In this document: one piece after another, positions 29,956 through 40,900 of the stretch
How the letters are laid out: each line of letters begins with the position of its first letter
Numbering within the stretch: the first letter of the stretch is position 1
NCBI GenBank assembly: GCA_037355855.1
Contig: CM074761.1
Location: 2,313,346-2,377,345, forward strand
DNA: 64,000 nucleotides
DNA from: Pseudo-nitzschia pungens
Lineage: Eukaryota > Bacillariophyta > Bacillariophyceae > Bacillariales > Bacillariaceae
Reading direction: 5' to 3'
The notes under the pieces: model-generated
Seen by the model: the letters and a program-made list of their open reading frames with translations, nothing else
Database searches by the model: none
What the model was told of the DNA's origin: nothing
Program-made: the position numbers and the translations under genes

Positions 29956-30685
29956 CAGGGGTCATAATAAGAAGGGGTGTGCCACGATCACTAAAAATCG
30001 GTGATTCATATTCCATGTGTGGTCCAAAATAGAAAAATTTCCCTCAGTCAATTTTTTTCTTCTCATAATTTACTGCATATCACTAGTAAAAGTGTACCTG
30101 ATAAAGCAACTTACCAAGTACACTTCCAATCACTCTCCAACTTTTAAATTCGATATGCAGTTCACGTATATAGTTGAGAGTCAAGTAGTAAGTACCTTTT
30201 TCAGTTTACATCCATCTGCTGTCTGATATTGCTGATTCAAACTACCAGTGATCTGTGCCTTCCACCTGGAATATAAAATACAAAATCGGATCGTCCGTCC
30301 GTCATCCGTTTTATTTTTATTCAATTAAAAGCTTCCACTTGGAACCAAAATTTGGACCATCCATCCAAATAAATTACTTTATCTTCCATCCATCTAGAGT
30401 GAAAAGCAGTTACATATTCATAACCCTTGTAAAAAATTGGGCTAGATACAATATTCAAATATTGTTTTGTTACAATTTTTGATGGAGTTGTTATAGATTG
30501 AAGTGTAATAGTTTTTGTTAGTATTATGCAGTGAAAGTGGAAAAAAAAAATTGAGGTTGAGGGAAATTTTTCTAAATTGGACCACACATGGAATATGGAG
30601 TGCCATTTTTTTTTACTAGTATTTGTACGTCGAACACGGACGACGGACAGACGTCGTGGCATACCCCTTCTTATTATGACCCCTG
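29956..30685. mobile_element. non-autonomous hAT-like DNA transposon
   Basis: The 730-bp element starts CAGGGGTCATAATAAGAAGG and ends with its complement; the outermost 32 bp match at 31 positions. The inverted similarity continues inward with interruptions (ATTCCATGTGTGGTCC, AGAAAAATTTCCCTCA). The 8-bp direct repeat ATTCATAC flanks it. Eight-bp duplications and ends of the CAGGG type are hallmarks of the hAT superfamily. It has no transposase-sized open frame, so it depends on an enzyme supplied elsewhere. The centre is A/T-rich with GTCCGTCCGTC and CCATCCATC runs. Confidence 0.8.
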
Positions 30686-30693
30686 ATTCATAC
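30686..30693. repeat. 8-bp target-site duplication (right) of hAT-like element
   Basis: ATTCATAC is identical to 29948-29955. Confidence 0.8.
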
Positions 30694-31817
30694 TTCGTAC
30701 TTCTGATACTCATACGAAGAACTCATTCTGGTACAAGAGGAAAGTAGCGTAAAGGTAAGTTACTGTCAAACGTGTGTTTTTTTGTTTTAATCGTATTTTC
30801 GAACTTCTTCCGTATTCAGTATTTTGAGTATTTTGAAAATTTTCCACCACGCACGTACGAGTGCGTACGTGCGCAACTCCACACTTCCGAAGTAAAATTA
30901 CCGGTAAGTTTACCTTCCCTCTCGGTGGGTTTTGGGCCATGGGCCGTGGGGGCAATTGGTGGTCGTGAAAGCAAAATAATGGATCTACAGGTCGTAACAA
31001 GATTTTTTAATTTTGTATTTTTTAAAAGGAAAGCTCTTCATTACTAATGTCAGGATAAAAGAATACGGTGATGGTTGCGAATCAGTGTTTTCTAGATGTC
31101 ATTCCTTCTGTAGTTACTATGGAATGATGTACTTCGTATTCAACACCCCACATCACAAAAATAAGACCCAAACTTGACATTCAAATTCGTTAACTACCTA
31201 CCGGACGCCCTAGATAGATGATTTAAAATACCGTTGAAAAGCTGTTTCCATTGCAGAATTAGAAATGGTTGAAGTTATCATAATTGTTACTACTCTCGCT
31301 GCCCATTCTTTTCTCGACGTACTTGTCGTAGTTATTTCTTCGCCCAAGTTCGTTGTTTTCCAGAATTTGCAGAGTTTGATCGATTTCAACATGATGGACC
31401 TATTTCGTTGCCTTAGTTGGCTTCGGATCGAGTCGTCTCCGTTGACTTTCATATCGCACTTAAGTTATTGAAGGACTCGCATTTGACTGGCGCAAGAGAA
31501 TGGATGCTCTGTACGGCTTTTCTACTGAGATGAAGCAATCCGTGACCGGCGAAATCTTTCGCCGCAACGGATTTCTCTAAATAATCAACAACAGTTGCTT
31601 TCTTAATGTTAGAGTACTTTATTTGCATCCAATATGTACAATCTGATGCATCAATAGTAGCACACTTACTTGTTCGAAACGAAATTATGAAGTGATGGAA
31701 ACTATGGAACTGTTCTGCGGAAAAATGGCTTCCTTACTGATTGTCTACATGTAGCTGCTTCAACCAATCACATGAAAAGGCGAACAAATTGTCTCACTTT
31801 AAGAAAGTGATCTGCTC
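30694..31817. other. non-coding spacer with a perfect hairpin
   Basis: The spacer contains a 10-bp perfect stem (CGCACGTACG, loop AGTG, CGTACGTGCG) at 30850-30873 and an unconvincing 80-codon minus-strand frame at 31210-31452. No gene is supported. Confidence 0.45.
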
Positions 31818-33773
31818 TTACCAGTCTTGCTCATTCCTCTTGTTTCCTTTCTGTTTTTTTTCCTTTTTCATGTCCCACACAAAACCGATGGCCTCCAATG
31901 CTTCTTGCCGTTCGTCAGTCATACAATTTGGAAGTTGGTCCATTTTGTTTTTCCATTGTCTGCGTTGCCGTTTCACCCAAATCGCCAATTGGTGGTTTTT
32001 TTGATACCTGCTTGGGACGTTACAGTGATTAAACTCTCTCCGAAACTGTTTTAGTTCTTCGAGTCGTTCGGACCAGACGGCCTTATGTGAATCCCATATG
32101 AATCCGGCCTTCTCCAACGCTTCGACTCTTTCATCTGTAATTGTTGATCGCTTGCCATCCTGCTTGAGTTTGTACTGATAACGCTGACGTTTTGTCCATT
32201 GGGCAAGAGCTGGATTTGGCGGGTGACAATTTGGTACCAAACAATGTCCGTGCTCCTCTCGGAATTTCAGGAGTTCTTCAAACTTCTCGGTCCAATTTTC
32301 TGCCTGATAAGCACGAAACTTTACCTCTTTTGCTGAGGGGTTTAACTCTCCATCAGAGTTTTTGGACATCATGTGGGAACGATTGGAAGTTTGTTTGTCC
32401 GTCAAGTGACTTTCACCGTTGACGAGAACATTCATATCGATGCCGACGTCGAGAGTGTCTCCGCTGACACACTCAGGAGGGTAGTCTTCTGTTTTTGGAG
32501 ATGGCTGACAATCTATGTCAGGGAATAGGATGTCTATATCTTCCCCATTTGCCTTACTCGAATTGTTGGGATAAAAGAAACATTTGCCATCCTCTTCATC
32601 AAAAGATGTGTCTTCTCGAAAGGATTCTTCTAATTCACGATCGACTTGTGACGGTTGGGTTCCTCCATCATTCGTGGATGATTTGTGTACACCTCTGTTG
32701 GCAATAGATCCTTGCAAAAGCCCTTGTTTCAATGACTGGTGTTGCTGTAGGTAGGCATTCTGCGTTGTGTAGAAGGATGATGGTGCATGATGGGAGGGAA
32801 ACCGCTGAAACGAATGTTCTTGCTGATGCTGATATTGATGATGATGCTGTGGTTGTGCATGAGATGGCGTCGTTGTCATCCCAGTCGTTTCAGTGGAAAA
32901 GATTGATGGATCGAGCATGTTTCCAGCCAACATTTGCTTGGGAAAGGTGGACGAATAACCTTCCACGGACTGGCTTGCGAAGGTAGGTCCTGGGTGATAG
33001 ACACCGCTATTTTTTGTGACACTTTGCGTTTGAATTTGAATGGGGTCTGGATGTCGATGCGTGTTGTGAAGATGATTATTTCCGGAAGCTGTGGCTTTTC
33101 CAAAAACCTGCAGCCAAGAAGAGTACTCTTGACCCATTGGTATTGCCGTCAAAGGTTGTGAGGGAAACTGAACCGAACACTGTGCTGATGATGTTAAACC
33201 AACAGAAGCTGTCATAGCAGTACGACTTGTGGCGTTGTCACTGTTGATGTTATTGATCGCACATTTATGGTTTGCATCAATAGCAGCATCATTCGTTGAA
33301 CCTAGCGAAGTCGTCATAATTTCGCGTATGTGATCGGTTCCAGTCTTCCACCAATTACTTGCAGGAAAGGGTATGTTATTGTTAGTATAGTTCGCATTAT
33401 TACTCCCATTGTTAAGAATGGCGGCATTACTGACATTCCTCACATTGCCGATATTACCAAAATTGTTCGCATCGTTGGTATTGTAAACAACATCATTCGA
33501 CGGAAGTGATAAGGCAGACAGTTGACCTGAGGCTTTCGTTCGTTTCTTGTTGCTGCTGATGTCTCCAGCATTGTTCGACCAGGCGTAGGAGCATGGACTT
33601 TTTCTCTTATGGCTATCGTTTTTCTCGCTTTTGCTCGTCTCTGATGGCATAGTTCCAGAAACTGTAACGTCAGCGATATCCTTGTCGAAGCACCTGTAGT
33701 TGTTCAGCTTCATGATGTTGTGTTTACTTCGCCTTAGGCTATCGCCGAATGCATCAAGAGGGCACGGCGTCAT
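31818..33773 (-). CDS. protein with two helicase-associated (HA) domains
   Basis: The 651-residue protein ends in two tandem helicase-associated domains (PF03457 type), at about residues 500-570 and 575-645: WTEKFEELLKFREEHGHCLV ... LAQWTKRQRYQYKLK ... ALEKAGFIWD, then WSERLEELKQFRREFNHCNV ... LAIWVKRQRRQWKNK ... ALEAIGFVWD. These compact three-helix units probably bind nucleic acid and occur without a helicase in many diatom proteins. The rest is disordered: Asn-rich (NNANYTNNNIPF), His/Gln-rich (QPQHHHQYQHQQEH) and acidic. The frame is open to an ATG at 34073, which would add 100 residues of non-conserved sequence; 33773 was preferred. No introns are needed. Confidence 0.72.
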   Translation of the reverse strand: MTPCPLDAFGDSLRRSKHNIMKLNNYRCFDKDIADVTVSGTMPSETSKSEKNDSHKRKSPCSYAWSNNAGDISSNKKRTKASGQLSALSLPSNDVVYNTNDANNFGNIGNVRNVSNAAILNNGSNNANYTNNNIPFPASNWWKTGTDHIREIMTTSLGSTNDAAIDANHKCAINNINSDNATSRTAMTASVGLTSSAQCSVQFPSQPLTAIPMGQEYSSWLQVFGKATASGNNHLHNTHRHPDPIQIQTQSVTKNSGVYHPGPTFASQSVEGYSSTFPKQMLAGNMLDPSIFSTETTGMTTTPSHAQPQHHHQYQHQQEHSFQRFPSHHAPSSFYTTQNAYLQQHQSLKQGLLQGSIANRGVHKSSTNDGGTQPSQVDRELEESFREDTSFDEEDGKCFFYPNNSSKANGEDIDILFPDIDCQPSPKTEDYPPECVSGDTLDVGIDMNVLVNGESHLTDKQTSNRSHMMSKNSDGELNPSAKEVKFRAYQAENWTEKFEELLKFREEHGHCLVPNCHPPNPALAQWTKRQRYQYKLKQDGKRSTITDERVEALEKAGFIWDSHKAVWSERLEELKQFRREFNHCNVPSRYQKNHQLAIWVKRQRRQWKNKMDQLPNCMTDERQEALEAIGFVWDMKKEKKQKGNKRNEQDW

Positions 33774-36050
33774 AAATGTAGTTTGCGTTTTTCCTCGGCG
33801 ATTTATGGACGAACTTAGTAACTTTGATCGTCCGAAACAAAGAACATTTAAAGATAGTCCAAGTGCACTATTTCTATGGTGGAAAAGAATCCAAACAAAC
33901 AATCGTCTTCGCTGATAGGGTTCACCTATAATCTTACTTGCCCTGTTATGCTCTGCGTAGTTTTCAAGCGGAATGAATGTGATCCTTCGGCGAGAGTGTG
34001 TATGGCGAAGTACTTGCTTGTCGACGGGGATAATATAGTTCGTGCGTGTTGATGCGTCTTGGGGATCTTTCACGCAGATGATAATTATTTACTTAATTCG
34101 GCACCGCAATTGGACGCTTGCAACAAAATTTTGTGATACGGCCTTATATTGAGACCACGAAAAGGTGCCTTTGGCTCGTGAGAAAAAATATGAAAGTGTA
34201 CAACAGTAAGGTTAACCTAAATACACGTACCGTACATTACACAGACGTAATTTTTCACAGTTTCGTACGCTTTTAATTCGCTTCAAAACAATAGCGCACG
34301 ATTGGACATGCACCAAACAGCAATTTCGGACATAATGACTGCTCTTTTACAGTGCGGCTTGGAGGAGATTTGGATGAAGTTCAGACACGCTGATCTTTTT
34401 CTTACTAAAGCCGAAGGTCATTTGTAGATTCACCGATGATCCAAAATTATTACAGGGACACCAAAACAATTCAAAAGTACAGCGTTTTCAAACGATTAGT
34501 GCGCGTTTGAGAATAATAATTTCGCCTTCCTAATCGGTATGAAACCGTCCAGTGTAAAACCTTACCTGGTATTCTTATTCGTAAAACGATAATTTTTATT
34601 GGAGAAATAACAGACCCCATTCAAAATGACATCATTCAGACCCGAAAGACATAATTGAATTCAACATTAGTCATCGCTCGTGAGCTCTAGGAATTGTACC
34701 GGTAAACATCCTTGATAACGTGAAAGGGCAGTGTTTATTATTTTGTATACCCTCAGTATAACAGTAATGCTTAATCAATCAAGCTAATATAGCCTTTATT
34801 TCTGACATGTTCCACAACTTCAATCACGTGTAGTAGCGAAGAATTTCATGAACAAAAAGATGCAAATTAGTGAAAACGGTAACGAGCACCATCATGAAAT
34901 CTTGTGATACGTAATTTTGCGTATGAAGTCCGATGGAGGCATGCTCATGTTGACTCGCTCCCTAAGACCATTTTGATAACAATAACTCACGCAAGGGCGT
35001 TCAAATTACTTTTTTGGGTTCAATACCGTATAGTAGCACGATTCGTAGATAGTTCATCTTTTTACACACAGCATTTCCTTTGCAGAAGCCTCCTCCCACG
35101 CTTGAATTGTTAGTACTAGTAGTAATCAAGACAGGATTTCAGAAGGTCCTTTTGTTTCAACTTCTCAGACTGCTCAGTAACACAGCCCATTTCCACTAGT
35201 ATGGTACTGTTCTAGGCTACAGCAAAAGAGTCTCTCTAAAATACATCTTCACCTTTCTTTTCTTATTTACTTGACCCAAGGAAGTAGTAGTAGTACTACT
35301 AGTAGTAGTTGTGAAGTGATTGAATGCATAGGACTCTATAATCTACAGCATAAGGAACTATGGGTAACCCATGTTGGAATGGAATTTTTCTTCTCAGTCT
35401 TTTGATTAGAGAGGAAAAGATTTGGAACAAGTTAATTTTAACTAATGGAAGTATTTCTATGATGTAGTGTGACTATTACTCATAAGATTACCGGTACCGT
35501 CCTACGAGGTCTACCACGTTGCACTGTTTTACCGGTACGCGTTTTGACGATGCACAATTTTTAAAAAAAAAAACTACCACGGAACTGGTATTTTACGGGT
35601 TAAGACGTGTATAAACTGAAAAGAAAGCAAAACAAAAGCTTTCTTTTCAGCCTATGTATTAAGAATACCGTCGTTCATGCTACTAGAACTTGAACCTAAT
35701 TAACCTCACACATATCACTCGTTCTGGACATGTGGAGATCTAACGGTGACATTCAATCGAAAATAACTGCTGCTCACACATAAGACTTAGCCCTTGATCA
35801 CAACGGCCATACAATACCGGTACGAAAAAAATACTCTATCGAAATGTGTACCGTACGGTACGTGTAGTCCAGAATGAAGGGTTTAACACACGTTGAACCG
35901 ACCGATGCTCTCTCTATTCTGAAATTTGACGATCATTTTTATCACGCGGTAAAATACAACGCAGCTCTGCGTGACAATAATTATGTCACCTCTTTGTCGC
36001 GAGGAAATACTTTAACCGACAAACATAGCTAGAATTGACCTCACGACTCA
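33774..36050. other. gene-poor spacer
   Basis: This 2.3-kb divergent spacer lies between the HA-domain gene and the PDZ gene. It holds an A-rich tract near 35565, ACTAGTAGTA-type motifs (about 35109, 35197, 35285) and a perfect hairpin (35616-35650, listed separately). No RNA gene was recognised. Confidence 0.5.
35616..35650. repeat. perfect 13-bp stem hairpin in intergenic DNA
   Basis: CTGAAAAGAAAGC, a 9-base A-rich loop, and GCTTTCTTTTCAG form a perfect inverted repeat. There is no adjacent gene end and no T-run, so it is not an obvious terminator. Confidence 0.65.
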
Positions 36051-36185
36051 ATGCAGGAAACAGAGTCCTGTCCATCCACCAAATCAATATTGAATCAGGA
36101 AGATCTTGGTAGTTTCATTCCGATTCGATTGAACAAGCGGCAAATCACGGCGTCTAACATTCCGCAATACCTGGCCCATACATGA
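36051..36185 (+). CDS. 44-codon upstream open reading frame with ATGA overlap
   Basis: MQETESCPSTKSILNQEDLG... ends in a TGA that overlaps the ATG of the PDZ gene as ATGA. It could be a regulatory uORF allowing reinitiation. Alternatively it is the true N terminus of the PDZ protein separated by a frame break, since joining the two gives a plausible continuous product. No family match was seen. Confidence 0.35.
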   Translation: MQETESCPSTKSILNQEDLGSFIPIRLNKRQITASNIPQYLAHT

Positions 36186-37801
36186 TTGCAGCTCTTGCAT
36201 ACGTTGCGTATAAAGAATACGAGCGACAAGAACGTGTAAAAGTGTTGAATCGCCAGGGGCAGACCGAGGTAGAAAAGGAAGAGGTACAAGAGATCAGGAG
36301 CCAGAGAGACAACATACACCGATACCGCCAGCGAAAATTATTTCGCCGTAGGCAACGTCGACTACGACGGCGACAGAAGAAACTGGAAACGAAACAAGGA
36401 AGAGACGACAAGGAGACCAGCGAAAAGAAAGATTCATCGTGGGCATCGTTTAGCGAGATAACAACCAAACCAATTCGAGAGGCCGTGTCCAGTGCTGCGT
36501 CATTGCACAGCATTTCCTTGTCGAAGTTGACGGCGTGGGGCGATCAAGAGATTGACATTTTGTCTGAGAAGCCAACTCAATTCTATGATCGGCCTGCGAT
36601 GAATGGCTTTGACATGACAAACGAGAATCATGACGACTTCCAGTACGATGGGGGTGTTGGCAAGGTTGCATCTCCTACGAAAAAGACCGATGTTGGACTC
36701 GAAAGCAATACATTCCGTGACGATGTCCGTGCTGAGTGGATCCGAGCGGTATTTGGATCTGATTTCCCGAAAGAGAACGAGAAAAAAGACACAGGTGTGA
36801 CACCATCCCACCCAAGCCAAAACCAAACAAAAACTAATAATAGTTGGAAAGGTGTCGGTTTGGCTGGAATTTCATCATACGTTGCATACAATGCTGATCT
36901 CGATCTTTCACATTCGCCAACATTACCAAAATCTTCATCTTTGTCCCCAGAGGTAACGGCAACAGCGACATCGGTGGTAATGAATGGTCTTTGTCATGGC
37001 AACAGCGATGCGTACCAAAGGCCAAACTCGCCAGTATCATCAAGTGCAAACGAAATACATCGAAATCACGATGAAAAGCAGAATGGCAGCATGATGCAGG
37101 TGCCCCAACCGCCTTCCGAACCTCAACTCAAACAACAACCAAAGCCATTGCTGGGAATGACCCTCTCGCGGTTGTCACTGGGTTTATATGTCCGGGCCGT
37201 TCGACCGGGATCGGAAGCATGGTGCGCGGGCGTCGAAGAAAATTCGGTTTTGGTATCAATTAATGATGAACTGAACTTGCTGGCAGAACCATCCAAGTCG
37301 GCGCTCGAAAGAATATGGCTATACGAAGGATTTTCTAACACTGCAACGAACAGCAGTGGTACGAAAGATGTTTGCTCAGAAGGCATAAACAATGGCGATA
37401 TTGACGCACACGGTCGCTCGTTTCCTTCGAAGGATCCAAGTTCAAAGATGACAATCCGCGGCCCCATTTCGTTAACGCTCATACGGAATGGAAAGCTTTA
37501 TAAGGTACTATTTTTGAGCGATCCGCCATACGGGATTGATTGGGGGCCGTGCGGAAAATTTTGTTTGATTCAACGCGTAAAATCCGGGGGAATCGCGGAT
37601 CGCGCTGGAGTGCGGGCTTCTTCAATTGTTGCGGGGATCAATCTCGAGGGGAACGGAAATAATTACAAGAACGAAGGGAGGCCTGACGACGGGAACCACG
37701 TCAATGGCAAAAACACCATCTATCACTTGGATCATTTATCTTTCGCTTCTGTCCTGGAAGAGGCAATGGTGTCATATACAAGCAAAAGCAGAAAATTCTA
37801 G
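36182..37801 (+). CDS. PDZ-domain protein of unknown function
   Basis: The 539-residue product begins with a short hydrophobic run (MIAALAYVAYKEY) and a strikingly basic helix (RRRQRRLRRRQKKLETK). A disordered Ser/Asn-rich middle leads to a PDZ-like fold at about residues 335-450: LGLYVRAVRPGSEAWCAGVE, VLVSINDELNLLA, GPISLTLIRNGKLYKVLFL. A second partial PDZ-like unit follows (CLIQRVKSGGIADRAGVRAS, about 460-530). PDZ domains bind C-terminal peptides and act as scaffolds. The next gene, a PI 3-kinase, starts about 155 bp downstream on the same strand, and its frame overlaps this one's end, so a fused product cannot be excluded; no usable splice pair was found. Confidence 0.6.
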   Translation: MIAALAYVAYKEYERQERVKVLNRQGQTEVEKEEVQEIRSQRDNIHRYRQRKLFRRRQRRLRRRQKKLETKQGRDDKETSEKKDSSWASFSEITTKPIREAVSSAASLHSISLSKLTAWGDQEIDILSEKPTQFYDRPAMNGFDMTNENHDDFQYDGGVGKVASPTKKTDVGLESNTFRDDVRAEWIRAVFGSDFPKENEKKDTGVTPSHPSQNQTKTNNSWKGVGLAGISSYVAYNADLDLSHSPTLPKSSSLSPEVTATATSVVMNGLCHGNSDAYQRPNSPVSSSANEIHRNHDEKQNGSMMQVPQPPSEPQLKQQPKPLLGMTLSRLSLGLYVRAVRPGSEAWCAGVEENSVLVSINDELNLLAEPSKSALERIWLYEGFSNTATNSSGTKDVCSEGINNGDIDAHGRSFPSKDPSSKMTIRGPISLTLIRNGKLYKVLFLSDPPYGIDWGPCGKFCLIQRVKSGGIADRAGVRASSIVAGINLEGNGNNYKNEGRPDDGNHVNGKNTIYHLDHLSFASVLEEAMVSYTSKSRKF

Positions 37802-37955
37802 CCACATAATACGGCTACAACTATGCTTTACTCCATCGTCAGCCCGTAGTGGTCACTGGGAACGCCAACAGGATGCTTTGGAAGACAGGGGATCCAATAA
37901 ATCCGCACCAAGTGGTCGAACACCTTCAAATAGCAACCAGAATAGCAAAGCGACG

Positions 37956-40900
37956 ATGCAACATTTGCAACAACCAACTCGACCACGAGTGGCTGCAGAA
38001 TTGGATGGAGTTCAGGTTCGGGTTCATCCTCTTTTGGGTGGAAGGGGAGGAATTCCTAGCATACGGAGACTTAGCAATGGCCCTGTGGGCCGACGATCAC
38101 AATCTCCCAATGATAACTTCCGTCGACGTTATGCGTCAGGTTCTGTGGTGTCGCCATCTTCGTTGATCTCAAAATTGGCAGAACGTGTCGCATCAGGAGA
38201 ACCGCTCTCGATTTTCCAGAATGACAACCACTTTCATTTCAAACTGAACGAGAATGACGCATCGTATTCTTTAGGATCAGAATACGGTAACTTTTATAGA
38301 CCATGTCCGATGCTTAAGAAAGGGACGAAGGCAACTGCAAATAACAAATCAAACTCAACCGACCAATCATCGTCGCCATCTTCGTCGTCGACAACTTCTA
38401 TTTTCGACTGCTGGGACGCTCAGCAAGCGTTCATCTACATCTTCCGACACCATCTCGCAGGCTACAACGAAGTGGATGCAAGAATTCGCGCTTCCGAAGA
38501 CAACAATTTATTGCACATATTGCTCAAGAACCTACAAGAACCGCAAACTTATCGCAACAGTCACAAGGAAGGGAAACTATCGGTTGTTCTGGATACGCTT
38601 TCGACTTTTTTGCTCTTTTGGATGGGATGGCTGACCGCACACGAAAACAAACCTTTGGAACTTACTCAGTTTTTGCTGAAGTTAGTTCATCAAAGTCAAA
38701 TTTACAAAAATGTCGGAAGCACCAGGGTCTCCATCTGCGTTGACAACAATAACATGATGTTGATGTCGTCGTCATCGTCGTCACTTTCATTGGTTCATCA
38801 CATGGAATTTCTTTCAGGATCCCTAGATAACTGTGACATCCAATTGTCTTTGCGGACCTTGAGAAAACAAAGGCAGCAACAGCAAGAACTACATAACGAT
38901 GCAACGGAGGAAAGCAATACTTTAGCTCCCATACGAGCCGTGACGGGAACGACTCCTACTCACCATCAGTCTCTCCAGGAATCGAATTTCGATAAAACGA
39001 CTAGCCAGACAACAGCCTCAAATTCTATTCAAGAAAAATCTTATCTTCCAAACAACCCTGAACATAGGCTTCCAGACAAACCGAAGTCTCGGCGCAGATT
39101 TAAGTTCTTTCGCAGAAAAAACCGACACTCGAACGAGAAGAAGTCGTTTTCAAACATCGCAGCTATTATCAACGCCAATAGTTTATCTTCTGATGAAGTC
39201 AACGACAATGTGAACGAAAAGAGAAGCATGTCGTCGGATGACAAAACAGTATCGTCGTCATCAATGACTAGGGAGGTTTCTGCACCAAGGGAGTGGATAT
39301 TCAAAGCACCTACGTCACAGAACGTGAAGACGCCGTCGATGAAATTAAAAGAGCTGAGTAACTTTGCTCGATCACAATCCACGGACCAGCTTTTCGCTAA
39401 TACTCTCAGGTTTCTCGACGAACTTGAAACTGTTTGCGTTGACATCGAAAAATCACTCCAGCGATCGTTTTCGCAAAAGTTTGCGCGTTGGGCACTGCAG
39501 CCGTGGACTGCGAACAAGGAATCCGCGTTGGCAGAAGTGACAAATGCGATGAGGAAGCACCTTGAACGTTGCAATCAACAAGTTTCTTCGATGCCACTCT
39601 TAGATCCCATCGACTCATCGTGTCAACCCCTACTTTCGATTGACACAAATGGCTGCTATATCTTACCGAGTGCGCACTTTCCTATTCTGCTAACGTTTGA
39701 CTGCAACAGAAGTAAGAAAGGCTTTCCCGATGGTCAAATTGGTGACAATGAAAAGAGAACCAATACACAAGTATTGAATAATAGCTCTCCTAATTTGTTC
39801 GGAGAAGAACAAATCTATCGCACTAGTGTTGAGCTTGTCGAACTCAAAGGATCCCAATCGGTTTCAGTCACTGGAAAATCTTCCTCGAGCACATTCGCTG
39901 TACACGGATCAGTTACTGGTTCTGTCATTAAATCGAAACAAAGCGTTCGAGTAGAGAAGGAATCAAATCGTCACATTTGGGATGGGGCAAATATTATGGT
40001 ATTTGATAGTCGGTCGGCATGGGGCCCACCAAAAACATTGTCCCTACGACTTTCCGAAGCTTCGATCGACCAAGCGAAAGCTGATTCCAGGACATCGAAC
40101 GGCTCAACTCCCGACAATAGGTTGAGGCAAGAGGAATGCGGCTATTGCTGGGTAGACTTGACTCCTTATTGGGAACGGACAAGCAACAAGCGAAACCCAA
40201 AAAATGGGTTGAAAAGGACAACGAAGTCCGACTTGAACAAGGTTTCATGCAAAGCCCGAATTACTACCACCCGATTGCTTCAAAGATTTCGATGACCACG
40301 GAGATTTGCCCGAAGATTCCTCGTTTGAAAACGGGGACTTTATGGAGATCGAGTTGCGAATAACGACGAGAATATTAGAAACGAAGAGTTGTATCAAACG
40401 CAGTCTCCTGTACAAGCACGACGACGATGTGCGGCAAGAAACGTTTGCCATTGAATTTATCAAGTCATGCGACAGGATTTTGCAGTCATGCGGTCTCAAC
40501 ATGAAAATGTTGACATTTCGGGCTATTCCTGTGAGCAAGCGAAGGGGGTTTATTGAATGGGTCGAAGGAAGTGTGCCTCTGTCAGAGATTTGTCAACCCT
40601 TTGCCGGTTCCATTCTGGCAAGAAAGATAGACAAAAACGAAAAAATCAAGTTGATCAAGGTTGGAAACGCAGAGATCGAAGACATCGAGGACGAAAGTGA
40701 TCACGACAATGAAAATGATAGCATCACTCTATCATCTGTAGCCAAGGCAGGAATGACTAAGTACGAATCACTCAATCGGCTTCGCACCGACGATGAATTC
40801 TTCGAGCAGTCGAATGCCGGCGGCGGATACGTCGTACCCAACAACAACAACAACAACAATCCGATCCAAGACTTTCTGCGTTCGCTCGCGTACGATCCCG

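Noticed and set aside
31210..31452. 80-codon minus-strand frame in the spacer
   Set aside because: There is no recognisable motif, no partner exon and equal openness on the other strand; treated as chance.
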